A stretch of DNA of 64,000 nucleotides from Turritopsis dohrnii. Its lineage: Eukaryota > Cnidaria > Hydrozoa > Anthoathecata > Oceaniidae. Made by a program: the position numbers and the translations under genes. The stretch spans positions 1,054,001 through 1,118,000 of the forward strand of contig BQMF02000003.1 in the NCBI GenBank assembly GCA_027922465.2, written 5' to 3'. Below the pieces are notes generated by a model. The model searched no databases. It saw only the letters and a list, made by a program, of their open reading frames with translations, and was not told the origin of the DNA. Below are positions 35,801 to 51,200 of this stretch, one piece after another; within the stretch, counting starts at the first letter, position 1, and the number at the start of each line of letters is the position of its first letter.

Positions 35801-38800
35801 TCAAAATTATACTGCCTGTTCGCATTGCCATGAATCTTTGGGAAAAGGAGCACAAGTTTTTATTCTGTGCCTTGTTGAAATAATGTGGGAATGTTTTCCT
35901 AAAGTTAAAACCAGCCCTTGATATGAATACTTAATGATTTGAATGACAAGTTCGTGGAAAATAGAAAAAAAAACGTTTTCACCTCAGACAGACTCAACTA
36001 CGTTTTCTGGCATCTATGACTCCACACAGGCTAACTCAATTTATAAAACGACAGAAATACAAATTTCTTTCATTCTACTCAACATTTAAGAACTTATTTT
36101 ATTTTACTATTAATAATTTTAAATATCCCCTTTTTATTTCTCTCACTCATTCACAAAATGATGATCACGTAAATACGTCACAAGGTTTAAAAATTAATGC
36201 CTCTTTATAATCTATCATACCGACGACCCTTTGAGCTCTTTAATTGTAAATAATTCAAGAACTAAATCAAATGAAGCTGTGGAACTTCTCGCAGTTCATC
36301 TCCAGGTATTAATGAACAAAATAAGCCCAGCTTGTTATCAATTAATAGTTCTCCTTTAATTAAATCATGACAATGTTATTTAAACAAAGGGCTCGGAAAG
36401 GGTTAGAATATTTAGTAAATCAAAGTTAAAACCTTTCGATCAGCTATCAGGCATAAGCTGTGAACAGAATGTTGGCTAATTTTGAGCTAAACTATTTGGG
36501 ATGTTATCTTCTATTATGGTTGAAGCTTAATGGAACCATGTTTAAAGACCTTATTGTTCAGTGGACTAAATAAGACTAAATTCTATAAAAGATTTATATT
36601 GAAGTGTAAATCGTTAATGAAGACAAATGATAAAAATACAGAACTTACCTTGGTCACACTGCTTCCCAGAAAAACCAGGTGCACATTTGCATTTCACATC
36701 ATTCACTAGTGGTACACATTCTCCTCCATTGTGACATTTTTTATGAGAACACATGTCAATTAATGTCTGACACTGGGGACCATTATATCCAGGTTCACAG
36801 ATACAAGAAAAGCCAGTCTTTTGATCAATGCAAGTGGCACCATTCTTACAAGGATTTGAACCACAGTTATTCAATTTAACCTATAAAGAGTATAGAAGCT
36901 TGTGAATGTTTATTTTTTAGGTAATAAAGTCTTTGCAAATTAGTTAGTTAATTGTATCAAGTTGCGATAAAATTGCAGTTAACAGTAAACTTGCCATTGT
37001 TCATAAAAATCAAATCACAATGAATTAACAAATGAATTAAAGTTCCTTGCCTTGCATGTTTCACCTGAAAAGCCAGTTTTGCATTGACACTGAAAACTTT
37101 GTGAATTCCATTCACGTACACATACACCTTCATTTCCACATGGGTTTGGGTAGCAAGGATCAATTTTTGTTTCACAAAATTCACCAGTATAGAAAGCATT
37201 ACAGATACACTTGAATTTCTGATCGGCTGCATCTATACATTTACCATGGTGACTGCATGTATTTTGCTTGCATTTGCTCACCACCTGATCACAATTCTGG
37301 CCAGCAGTTCCTGTGCGACACATGCATTTGTAACTTTGAAACTATGATTGGAAAAAATAAATTTTAATAAATTTTATTGGAGCTTTAAGTTGACATTGCT
37401 AACCATCACCACATTTCACAAATCCAACTTAATTATAGTCTGTTCAACCACATTGTTTTTGTATTCATAAATTATCTACAATTTGTATATCCAACCTTCT
37501 TGAAAATTTCAGACATAAGAGTTAGCTTATGATAGTGATCATTAAAATTTGAAAGGTCACTGAAGCATTCAGCCGTGTTTGTACATGAATGTAGTGAACA
37601 AACTATAATTGTCTGTGAAATTTCATCTACTGCGGAGATTCCATCATTGCGATTCTTTTGATCAAAAGTTTTGTACTCACGATCACAGGGAAAGTAATTT
37701 ATAAATGAAACTGAAGAAAATTTCTTAATACTCTGTTAATGGTCATTCAACAGATTTTAGACATTATATTATATGTGAGTAATACATTCAATGTAACACT
37801 TATTTCAAAAGAACAAGGTTTTTTAAATGTAGCAATTATGGAAAAAATAATCTTTGTTCAACGTTTCTATAGAATCATATGTTCAACCCCGTTTTAAAAC
37901 ATACCATGGTCGTATTTTTTATGTTTTATATTTTTTAATTTATGTGCTAATGAGAAAGCTTATCAGACTGAAACTAATGATTTGGCCATGAATGTGGCGA
38001 ACAGACTAGAAATGCATCTTTATGAACATTTTAATTACCTTTCTGTATGCGTGGCATCAAATTAAAAATTTCTCAGTAAAACTTAAGTAAGGTATTAAAA
38101 TAGTCAAAATCAAATGCAAACATCGAAATAATACATGAAAACATTTCATTTTTAGTTTCTTATGAACTGTAGTGGAAATTAAAATAAAGAACAATTATTT
38201 ACTGACAGAAAAACAAGAAAAACTTTCAGATAATCATTCAAAAGAAATATAGCATTTCAGCCATATTTTTTAAAGATACCAAATCAAAAATAAGTCGTTT
38301 TTTAATTTCGCTAGTATAGCGAAGTATTGGTTTCGTCGTTCTATGTATCTCCGTGACATTTTGGACGATCTCACTAAAGTAAATAATTGCATAAAAAAAG
38401 CCATGTCCGCACACACCTTAGCAACAAAATCTTTTGCAGGCTGACTAACGGGCTAAATTTGGACAAAATTATGAAAGTTCTCCAATTTTCATAAAAATTT
38501 GCACAAATCACAATTGAAAGGTGCCGATTTCGAATTTGACAGTCATTTTGTCAAATTTGGCCAAAATTGGGCAATTCCGGCCAAATTTGGACCAAATTAT
38601 GAAAGTTCTCCAATTTTCATCAAAATTTGCACAAAGCACAATTGAAAGGTGCTGATTTCGAATTTGACAGTCATTTTGTCAAATTTGGTCAAAATTTGGC
38701 AATTCGGGCCAAATTTGGACCAAATTATGAAAGTTCTCCAATTTTCATAAAAATTTGCACAGAGCACAATTGAAAGGTGCTGATTTCGAATTTGACAGTC

Positions 38801-41800
38801 ATTTTGTCAAATTTGGCCAAAATTTGGCAATTTGGCAATGCTATATTGAGAATGTTTTATAATTGTTGAGAGTAGATTTGTGTAATTCTAATTGTGACAC
38901 CGTCCTGAAGACTTTAAGCCAAATTTGAGACGAATAAGTTTTGATCTATTTGTTTTGTATAATTGCGAGTTGAAATTCTGCTACTGTTATCAACTATTGC
39001 ATTTCACAGTTTTATGAACAGTATATATTTGTTAGAATTGTGAGAATGCAATATAGCGAAATTTTCGACTACCAAGTCGTCTTGTTATAATTGCAGCTGC
39101 ATTTTCAGTTGCTAGAAATGAATATCTCCACCACTCTACAACTAGATGAAAACCATTTTATGTCCAATTAACTTATTTTGTGAAGCATGGTCAAACTCAA
39201 ATCCTTATCTCCATTAAACACAAGCAATAACAATATTATTTTATATTAACACTATGAGACATGAGTAAACATACATAGAAAGTTTTGTGAGTGATTGGCA
39301 TGCATGAAAAAAATTACCTTATCTAAGCAAGTTCCATTATTGATACAAGGGCGAAACCTACACTCATCAACTTCAAGTTCACAATTCTTTCCCCAATACC
39401 CTGCTTTACACTCACATCGATAGTTATCCTTCAAATCAATGCAGTGTCCTTGATTCATACAAGGATTACTTGAACAATCATCAATATCTATAACATGATA
39501 ATATAAACTTGTTTTGTTTTTTTTTTTGCAAAGATAACAATGCTACTAAAATCAGTTATTTTTACAAAAAAATAGGTCTAATTTCCACCTAGTTATTAAG
39601 GGGTTTAATTTTTTAGTGTACTCACTAACGCAACTTCCAATGCTTATGGATCCTTTTCCAGCAGTTGATTTCAAGTCAGGACAAGCATTACATTTTTGAC
39701 TACCATATTTCGACTGGAAGTATCCCTTTGGACACTGAGCGCAAGGCTCAACACCATTGCTGGAATACGTACCCCTTTGACAGGCAGCTAAAGAAAATTT
39801 AATCAACTAATAATACCAGACTAACAAGTACCTACAATGACTTGCAAGCGGTTACAGCACAATGTCTTATAAACTATTTTATTTTCGTGCAAATGAATTA
39901 CCTTACAGGCACAAGAAAACAAAACAGGTTGATCTTATTTGAACCTCAGCCTTCCTTTTATTTCCTTTATTTGAACCTCCTTCCATCCCTCACTGAGTTT
40001 AACTGTTTCAAAATTACAAAAATAGTCAATTGAGAAATTCTAAAAGAATAAAATCACTTCAATCATACTTCCACAGTCATATAAGGATGCTCCACCAGTG
40101 CTTAACGTGACAGTTCCAACAGGGCATTTCTTGCATGCTTTACTCATAACTTTATCTGAATAACTACCAGTGGGACATTTATAACAAGGTGCAAGTCCAT
40201 TAGGGGAGTATTCACCAGGCTTGCAAGTAGCTTAAAGAAACAAAAGAATACCGTCAATATAATTCATACTAATTTTGTCTGGATAGTTATAAAGGGTCGC
40301 TTACTTTTACACGATGTGTAATTTTTGGTATCACCACCTATAATGACAGTGCCCTCAGGACACCGTAAACATTCTGTTTGTCCTGGATTTGGTTGGTACT
40401 GACCGGGAGGGCATTTTTCACATTTCCCTGTCAATACATTTTTAAATTCACCAGCTCCGCAAACAACTTAAATAAAAAAAGGATGTGATCATTAGACAAG
40501 AATTCAAACTAAATTATAAAAACATAGGTTGTATTCATTAATTACCACATCTTTTATTTAGTTCTGGTTCAGCATCATTTTCCATGTCTCCTACCTCCCC
40601 ACATTGCTCTTTTGTAGAGCCGATCTTATTTACTCTATATAATGAAGCCAAGTATTTGTTTAATGATCTCCATTTCCTGAATTTTTTCATATCACTCATA
40701 AATTGAGGTGAAATGACAGAATCCATTTTACTTCGAAGAATATTTAAAACATTATAAGGATCTTTTGATGCCTCTTCCTTCGAAACCTTTGTAAGGATTG
40801 TAATTTTCATTGACAATTGTTTGATCGTTCTTCTTCGTCGCCTACTAACTAAACTCGAACTTCCACAATACAGATCAATTTTGTCCAGACCTTCTCCAAT
40901 ACCTGTGTATGTTTTGAATCTAGTTTTGACCTGTTCTTGGATGGCATTGGAAGAACAATCTCCGTCAAATTGCAAAAGCAACATCATCTGTTGACTCATT
41001 CCATTTGGTGGATTTTTTTCTGTAATATTAAAGAGCCAATAGAAATTCATCATGTTGAACATAAGACTGAATGCTTACAGTGCATGTAAAACTAATTTTC
41101 CAATTTGGAAACTTTCCACTATCATTTTTTACAATTGAGTGGGGTAATACTGACCACAAGTTCGTTTTCTATCAGTCAATTCATCCAACTATTGATAGTA
41201 ACAAGGAAATGAAAATATCTACTTCTTTAAAATGTTTAGGGATTCACTTACAATTGCCTTCTTTTATGAGCTGATAATGTCTTTACAAAAGCTCCTTGGT
41301 GGTTTTATTTTACTTTATAATTTACCATGGAACCAAGTCATGATTTTGGCCCATGAAGAAATTAAAAGTGGCAAAAGCTTTTTTGAAAGTTGTCAAGTTT
41401 AATCTATTTTAACTCACTAAACACAAATAAAGCAACAACAAAGACGGGAATGATGTATAACAAAATGTTTCAACCATACCTATGCAATCAGGGAAAGGAA
41501 AAACACCCACGCCACCAGGCGCCATCCACATACCATTAATACATATGTAAAGATTGGACATGAGTGCATTTGGGTAATTTCCTTGTGAACAATATGCTTG
41601 AGCAAGATTAGCATTGACAACCACTATACCATTTCGTGGAGGTTCTGGCCTACTACAACCCATTGCTAAAATGTTTTTAAAATATTCTCAGAAGTAGTAT
41701 TAAACAAATTTAAAAAGGAATGAGCATGAATGGAAGAGAATGAGAACTACAGCTTTTCAAGCAATACATAAGAAAGATAATACACGCCTTTTTTTATAAG

Positions 41801-42244
41801 AACCAGTAAATTCTGACCTGAGGCTGGCTGTTCTTATTTTTGGAGCCTTTTTCAGCCTGAATTGTTCTTATTTTGTTCTTCTCTTTAAGAACACAGTTTC
41901 AAATTTCAGCCTCATTTTGTTCTTTTGTTTTTATTATGGAAAATTGTTCTTATAAAAAAAAAGTGTTCAATCAGGGATATGTTAAAGACAGTCTGTCCTA
42001 TGTGTGTTGTCAAAAATGGCGGCCAAGCAGCATGAAGCGATCAAAATGATAGGTCACAAAAAGCCTCTTTTTACTTCATCTATACAATTTCTGTACAATC
42101 TCGGTTCAGGTAGATTTTTGTCGTAGAAGCTTTTAGGTGTTTAAACAAGATTTAATTTGTATCCTGCCTTATAAGGATGATATTGTTTTATTTATTTTTA
42201 TTTATTAGATTTCGCTAAGCGAAAGATATTGGTTTCGGCGGCGT

Positions 42245-42276
<32 letters not shown>

Positions 42277-45200
42277 ATCTATGTACGGCGAAGGTTTTTT
42301 AGTATCGCACTTACTAACTTAAAATTCTTTTATTTCTATTTCTTTTTATCCTTGCTCTCATGACCATGATATGTTTTCGTATATTTCGTGAGCTATAAAG
42401 TGTATTTACCACATAGTCACAAAAAAAGGATCTTTCCCTAAAGGGAAAACAAAAAGAAGGGTTTCAATTACTTTTTTGATTCGAAGTACCGCTGTGAAAT
42501 TTAAATTAAGTAAACTTTAGTGACGCTTTTGGTGTTGATATCCCTCGAAGATCAACTGCAGTGAAGAAGAAGCTTTACAAGCAGTTTTAATTTTTAACTC
42601 TAACTTCAAACCCTCTATTTCAAACAAACTATTTGTTTGTTATTTGATTTGTTTATTTTGTTTAAGTATTTTGGATAGATTTTCGTTTTTTAAAATTTTT
42701 TCGAACAAATATTTCTTTTGGCTCACATTTTTCTTACAAAATCATTTTTAAAAAAAAAATTCATGGTTACAGCTCATACAAGTATACTTCTTTTGTTTCA
42801 ATTTGTGATGTTTATTAATAAAGTTAGGTTTACACAATAAAACTTTTTTTATTTCTATGCTTACACTAGCAAATCTTTTTAACAAAATGTATCAGTAGGG
42901 CAACTAGGCTCAGAAACAGGGAGGTTACGCATAAATACAAAAACACGTATCACTATGGAGATGGGTTTATTATAAATTCCGCTCTGCAACCCAATGAATC
43001 CTCAAGTATGTATTTAGAATGGCTGTTATTTATAGGTCACTATTCTTAAAAAAACATAAGCGAAATCTTTCGACCATCTGGTCGTCTTGTTTTTATTTAT
43101 TCTCAGATACCCTGCTAATTTTCAAGGCAAATAAAGCATTAAATTTATCAAACTTCATAAAAATATAATTAGGGAAGACCACGATCTCCCACAACTTTCA
43201 TTTTTCTGGGGTATGTGTTCTCATCATTTTCTTTTCCTTGGTATTATTCACCGTCACTTTAATCACGTGACTTTCACTGATTTCTTGTATGTCATGTGAT
43301 ACTATTCTGAACTGCAAGTACACCTATAATGAAATCGTAGAAATTTTCTATTTCAAAAGAAATGAAAACTTGTTATGAATATCTACTATGGGCAAGAAAT
43401 CACTTCGTTTCACTGTGGTTAGGTTATGAATGTGTGTGTTGTGTCACTGTCTGCATCAGTTTTCCTTACTATGTCTGTCTATTTTCATATGATATTGCAT
43501 TTTCAGATGTAAATGTAGATACATCTTAATGTATGAAGTAGTAAGGTTTTTTCTATAAGTAATATGCAGTCATGTTTTTGTTTTTAGATTGTACATGAAA
43601 TGTTTAAAATATATAAATAGTATCTTTCTAAAATACTTCGAGTGGCAAGAGGAGATAATGACTGTGCCAGGGACAATTTATTTATTTATTTATTTGGTAT
43701 TGTTTTACGTGGCTAGCCTCACTCAGTTGCTACTGCATCTGCTTTCCAGGAGGGGCCACGGCTTAGGTTGGAGGCTCCGAAGTATTTGACACTCTCATGA
43801 GTGACACAAACCCAATCAAGGACCTGTGCTCTTCTGGATGACCTCCTGCAACACCCGATGTATCATCTACCCAATTTCCCTCACATGGCATGGGTCGACC
43901 CGGCGCTATGGTACATTCACTTGTGCATGGTGAATCGCCGCCAAGGAGAGTGATAACCACTATACTACGGCCCCATAAAAACAGATATTGCAGAGTTTTG
44001 AAAGTATTAGAATTACTGGTGATTAATGTTCTTGCTTATATAAATCAATGATATAAATTCCTGACTTGATACTGTATTTATAATTATTCTTTTATTCTTT
44101 TATTTCCTCTAATAATTTTAGTGTAGAATGACAGGCTAGACATGTAGCTACCCTCTTTTATTGAGGTTTATATATCTGCATTTCAATGCATTCCTTCATT
44201 CATCAAGCTTGAGCCATTGTTATTTTATTTGGATGGAATTGAAGACTGTCCAATAAACTGAATATTAAGCAAATAGTGCGCAGTGGCTGTGTTGATAATC
44301 CCAGCTTAGAACGATATGTTCAACGAAAGAAAGTTAGTTGTTGTCAAGTCAGATATGATACTGGCAATGCATGAAAACACAAGATGACGTATAAGAGAGA
44401 ATAAACCTAGATATTATTGCTGAAAAATTGTTATCAAAGAGACAAAAATGCTGATTTTGGATGTTTTATTTTTCAGTTGGGTGAATATATATACTTTAGT
44501 GTTGATACAAATTGGCTGCACATTGCAGAAAATATATTCTCATGTAAAAAATGCTGTTTATCGTCACTTCCTTTAATGAACAACACATGGCTGCAGTAAT
44601 TTTCTCTGTAATGTAGTATGTCTTCTTGTATATCATACTCTTTTGTATTATTTCATTGTGTTTTACATATTGTCTATTTCATTTAGCATAGCTATCTATT
44701 ATTATATTGTTATATATTCAATTTTTCCCTTTGGGAACTACACATCATTACCCTAAACTCTTGATTCTTTGTTCTTTTTGTCTTGCTAGTCATGTTAATC
44801 TAGGATCTAAATTCTTAGTCCTTCTGTTCTTGGTCATTTTTTCAGCTTTTTAGATTTTCAGTTTCTTTTGCTTTTTATTTTTGTTTTTCCCATGCTTTTT
44901 ATATTTGCGTTCTCTAAGTATATAATGCAAACTCCTACTAGTTAATTATCAGAGAGGAATTCTAGTTTATATATACATAACATTTATATTTATTAACATT
45001 TATATTTATTAACATTTATATTTATATATACATACAGTAGGTCCACATAAGTATTGAACTGCATTTTTCAATGACCTTCTTCACCAAATAAATTATCTAT
45101 CTCTATCTATCTAACATGGTTTCAAATTCATCTTTGTTGTGCCTAACAAAATGCGACTTCCGCTAGTCTAGTAAGTCAATATCAACTATCTTGAGTTTTA

Positions 45201-48200
45201 AAAGTTTTTTGAATTGTGTTCCCAAGATTCATACATGTTTATTTGAAGGTCACATAACTTGTATTATCTTCAGAGAGGTCAATTTAGTATATTTGTGGTT
45301 TTATATATGGCTTAAAAAATTGTTATTAACAAGCTATTTCCCTCAAAAAATAAAACATGTTTTTTTTTCAAAGCAGGTGTTCTAAACATATTTCAGCTCA
45401 TGTTTGGGTAATTTTTAAGATGCTGAGCATATTACCCAGTTCACTTTTACACTTTTTCCTCTTGATCAAAATCCCTGTCTTGTCGCTTTGAACACTATTC
45501 CGCATATAGCTGGGATAAAATACAAGTCAAACAGAAGTTTGCACAATTTATTTTTCTTTTCATTGGTTTAAAAAGTCGCTTTCCAGTAATTTTATTGGCG
45601 AAAAAAAAAACATAATCATATACATTCCTGAAATTCCTGACAACACACATACAACATAGTGAAATCTATCGCTCTGCATCCAGCTATGCTTTAACACATC
45701 CCTGGTGTAATATACATTATACAATAAATTCTATCTAATTCGAACATTCAAGGGACCGAAAAAATGTTTGATTTATGGAAAGATCGTATAATGGAGGTTC
45801 ATTTATGGAGAAAATGATAGGTGCAGAGACAATGAAGTTCGTTTGAATTAGAGATTAAGAGGCTTAAATGATAGAAATTCCACTGTGTATTATGCACACA
45901 CACACACACAAAAAATTACACAAATTTTATTTTACCTTCAACTTTCACATCAAATTTGCAATCTTCATTGATGTTATTGGATGGATCACGAATGATGTAA
46001 GAAACAGTTGTTGGAACATTTCTTACGAAGACACTGCCACTGGCAATGTTTGACGTGCTCTGTATATCACATTCAGGGTACACACCACAATTATCAGTGA
46101 ATTCCACTTCTTTCCACGTCACCTGTTTAGAAAGATCTGAAGTCTTCTCCATAATGTTATCAGGACAGTAAGTAATTGTTGGCTTTTCTTTGTCTGTGGA
46201 AAAAGGAACAAAGAGTGACTTATTGAAAAATGAGATGCTGACTGCAAGGAAGAAAATGTGATGTTTACCTAGGACAGAAATTTGAAACAAACATGCTCGT
46301 GCATTTCCTGAAGTATCAGTTGCTTTGAACTTAACATCGATAGACTTTGTGACTTCAATTTCGTATGTCTTTCCCATTTCATATGGACACTCTTTATCAC
46401 CAGTCCAGCAAGTAACTTCAACAGGTTCACCACTATTGTCTGTTGCATTGATAATTTCGAAATCTATTTTGGCATAATTTTTCCCCTTCAATGTCTCTTT
46501 TACTATTGAAATGCCTGTGTCACATCTGTATGAATCAGTAAATTCAGGCTTTTGTATATCTAAAGAACCAAATAGTCACAATTTTGTTAAAAATTGAAAA
46601 ACATAATAATCATAAAAGCTTACTTCCAATTCCTGTGTTCATTCTCAATGAACTTTTCACAGTTTTATAACATCAATATCATTTTAGTTTATTAGTCATG
46701 GATTCCCCTCTTTCATTAGAAAAAAGCTTCATTAGTATTGTGATTTCAAGAAGGCTATCAGCAATTAGGTAAACCACAGTATCATAGCAGTGATATTAAT
46801 AAAAAGCTTATACTCACCGACACAAGTAGGAATGTTTGCTGTAACACTTGTGTCAACATTCCATCTACCAATGCGACTATTTGAATTAAGACATTCAAAA
46901 ACTCCACGTCCACGTAAACTATATCCAGAGGGGCAGTAGAACTTACACTGATCGCCAACTTTCAATACATTTTCAAAACAGTTGAAATTTGGATTGAGCA
47001 CAGTGATGACTTTATGCAGTTTTGGTATTATAGGACATTCACTCACTAAATGCACAAAAGTATAACTGCAGGACTTCCCAAAAGCACAAAACTAATAAAA
47101 ATGATTTATTTATTCCAGGACACGTATTTGAGTTACAGTTCATTGTCGTAATGTATAACTTTAAGATGTTTTTTTTACTATTATAATTTTTACACTTTAC
47201 CTGTATAAAATTATTGTATCCATGAAATTATTATACAACTCAAACCACAATTATTATGAGCATTGTTTTTCTGAAGAGTAAAAACCAAAAGGTGTGGTTA
47301 TCAATAGTTCGATTTTAGAAAAATATTCTTACCTCTGCAATCTAAAGAAGCACTGTTCCATTGACCTGATGGCAAACATTGAATACTAGAAGAGCCACTG
47401 TGTGCATAATATTGGTTTTTGCAATTAAAGTCACATTTGGTGCTTGCAACATATGTTTGGTCAGTTTGATCTAAAACTGTGCTGTTACATTGAACAGAAA
47501 ACTTTTTCGAGGCATCCAAAAGATCCCAAGACGCTTTGCAACTAATCACTGTAATGGCAGACAAAAGAAGGAATAAAATACAATTTACTACACGATCGAA
47601 AAAAGAGAAATCAAAGGACTATTCTGTGTCTATATACATACGTTCACACTTTGGGTAAGGGAAATCCCAAACACCGCCGCTATTACATTGCGTGTAATCT
47701 CGACTGGTCACCATCTTGTAATTTGGTTTGCATTGATAAAAACATTTCGTTCCAAACACTTGTTTTCCGCATTCATTTTTGTTTACAATGCTTGCAAAAT
47801 TAATATCAGGTGGTGGTTTACAGCTTTTGGCTATAGAAAATTTAAAACAAAATACATGAGATACACTAGTAAATTCAAACCACTACACCAGCAGAATAAT
47901 ATACTGCCATCATTAGTTATTGTTCGTAGCTTTCCAGAAAATATAAGGTGTGACAGATTGTAAAACTGGCATACATTGAATTTTTTTCTAGATTCTGGTT
48001 CAATTTTTGCTTCCTTTCCTATTCCAATGAGAAGGATTTAGTTTTAGCACAAGGACAAAGAAGCATTTCAGACCAACTTAGTGTAAAAAAGTATTTGAGT
48101 TCAACTTTCTGACAACTTTCATGACAAAAATCAAAACACAAGAAATTGTTTTTTTTTCAAAGGAAAAATCTCTTTTAACAATTTTGTTAATGTAGTTAGG

Positions 48201-51200
48201 CAATCAAACTTTCATAGCTATGTTATCATAATGAACTGAATTTGAAATTCAACCATAAGAAGCTCAAACAACTTACGTTTACAAGGGTATCCATCCTTAG
48301 GAGATCCTGTATAACCATCTTTGCAATAACAATCTCGTAAAGATAATGCTGGTTTTCCAGGAATGTATCTTGTCTCCGAATTCTCTGGGCATTTAGGACA
48401 ATCAGTAAGGTATCCACGTCGATCCCCATATGTATTTTTAGGGCATTCTGATAAACAGTAAAATAATAATACTGAAACAAGTATCCAGAAAATTATTATA
48501 AGATCATCAAGGGTGTAAACAGAATCAATCAAAAGGTATTAAGCATTCAGACACATACCCTCTGGGAATTTATCAAAGAGCTACACTAAAAATGACACAT
48601 GTTGCATTTCTAAGGCAAAAGCGCATTCACTGGAACTGCCATCTAGAGGTAAACTTTAGATTTCAGAGACATAATCCAGACACCAGTATTTTTACGTTAT
48701 TTAGGAAATGCTTCACACAAGAAAAATAATCTCAAATAATACACTATGTTTGTGACTATACTTTTATGAGAACTTGCATGGGACTTCCAGCCCATTCAAA
48801 TTCTTATTTTATTTTTTACTAATCATTTCATACTACTCAAGCATGGAAATTTGTTGCATCAAGAGAAACGAATTATCATTACCGTTATTTAACATTTGCG
48901 TAAACAACAGAACCTAAAATCATTTCAGCAGATTTAGATTTACGGTAACAATGTGGTAACAACGGTAACGTTAACGAAATAAAACAAGATTGTAAAGGGA
49001 GCTGGAAACAACTAAGATGGTTTTTAATTTCATTGAATAACAGGAAGTCTCGCTGATACCACTTATGTTTTCGTATTCTTTCGTTAGGTGAACAAATGAA
49101 TTCGTAAAGTAGTACTTTAATGTAACACAGTCTCATCACAAAGAGGAAAATGAAGAGAGAAAGTGATGATGATGACATTAACATAATAGAGTTGTAGTTT
49201 GAAAAATTTCATTTCTACAAAGAAAGATGTGAGTAAACAAAATATATGATTATTTCTTCTTTGTTTTTAATCCTCAAGAAATAGGGTTTCTGGAAATGGG
49301 CAAACATTTAATTTGTTTTCTTTTTCACCAAATTCAACTTCCTTTTTCTTAAATGAAATGCACTGACTTAATCGTGTGAATTTTTAACTGCTTCTGTCAG
49401 AAGTTATAAAAGTTACAAAATTTTTCTGTTTTTAATACTTAGTGGAGGATGATAGAACCTTAATGTTTTATGTTATACATAGTTCCTTGTGTTTGTATGT
49501 CATAGATCAAAACATTCAATAGAACTAATAAAACTAATCACAATATTTTGTTGGATTATTGGAGGATCCTTATTCATGTTTTGATCTTGATGAGTAATGA
49601 CATTATTGTTGTTGATACAGTAAACACAAACATTGAGATTCTCAACAATGGTGGTTCTTCCAAACTGGAGATGTTGATGTGGTTGGAGCAGCTGCTATCC
49701 TGAACTTGCACGCACATGCTCACACAAGTCCACCAATCCCACATGTACCTGCTCCTGCCAAGTGCATCAAAACTTTTCTGACCTAAGATTTCACACAACT
49801 CAACCTGTGAAGACTGGAGCACGTTTCTGAAACATTGGGCACATTTCGGGTTGGTTCAAACATAACCAATACTGCTGTGCCAAGCAAGCTACTTGAATGC
49901 TCCATTGTCAATGCTCTAAGAGAAGTCCTGTTCCACCTTGTCCTAAGGCATTTCTATTTGCCCGTTCTGAAGAAAACAGATGTGAGGATGACTGTTGGAA
50001 AATACTGTCATACCATTGACCTGTCGTTGCTGAACAAGTTCTGCAAGTAAGAAACCCATTATGCAGAGTCCCCATTCCAACTTGCTAGGCACCTTACATG
50101 CAAAGCATGGAAAACAGTAACCGACGCCTAGAATGCCACTGCAGGAGTCATCTGACCACATTTGTCACGCCATTCAGAAGATGGCGCTACAAATACACGT
50201 TTGTTTCAAGACTTTCTATCTTGATGTGATGATGGTTACAATCGTCGCTTTTATGCCATCATTTCAGACTTTGACTTAAAGGAATGTATTGTATCTGACA
50301 CCCTATTCTATGACGATGATGTTAAAAATGTTGTTGAATTATAGACTTTCTAACAACTGTGAGTGAGGCCGGCATAGTGCTAAGCCACCAAAACTTTCAA
50401 TGCCTGGGAGGTTGATTTTCCTGGGTTCCATATTACCAAAAAAAGAATTGAGCCACTTCCAAAATTATACAATGCAATCAAGGACTTCTCGACTCCACAA
50501 TCGACCACCAATCGGAAGCTGGTTTGGACTCAAGTTGCCAACTATGCCCAACTTCCTGACCATTTCGCCATTCTTGTCGCCTCATCATCCCTTACAGTGG
50601 TCATCCAACCTAGATCACTCCTTTGAAAGATGAAAAGTGGCCATCATCAATGCCATTCGTGGAGGTCTGGATATCTTTGACCTTGAGAAGCATACACCTT
50701 TGCACCGATTGGTCCAAGAAAGGAATAGATTACTTCCATCTCCAAAAACATTGCGAATGTAGAGACATTAAATCTGATTGCTGCCCCAATGTTTGTGGTA
50801 TCACTCTGGCAGGATATCAGTTTCTTAAACCAGCAGAGCAAAACTAAGTGCCTATTGAAGGAGAAGCATTTGCTGTCACATGGCACTTGAGCAGACCAGG
50901 TACTTCATTATGGGTTGTGAAAAACTTATCTTTGCCACAGATCACAAGCCCTTTGTCCCCGTCTGGCAGGGCGTAATTTGGTACCACTTGAACGGTGCGG
51001 GCGCCCAAGAATATATGCCCAAAAAAGTTTTTCAAAATTATTTTTGTACATTCTGTTGTTTTATTTCTATATTATATCTTTAGTTCATTGTATAGATTAG
51101 ATTAAGAAAGGGCTTGGTCCCCAAGTTATTACTGAACAAAGTTACATATTTGGGTCAATTCATCACATTCTAAAGTTTATTCCAAAAGCTTGTGGACACT

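Noticed and set aside
45037..45070. Tc1-like terminal repeat
   Set aside because: Only one end visible, too short to name an element.
49574..50161. ORFs near the 5' LTR as gag or protease
   Set aside because: No zinc knuckle or DTG/DSG motif seen; frames broken by stops.
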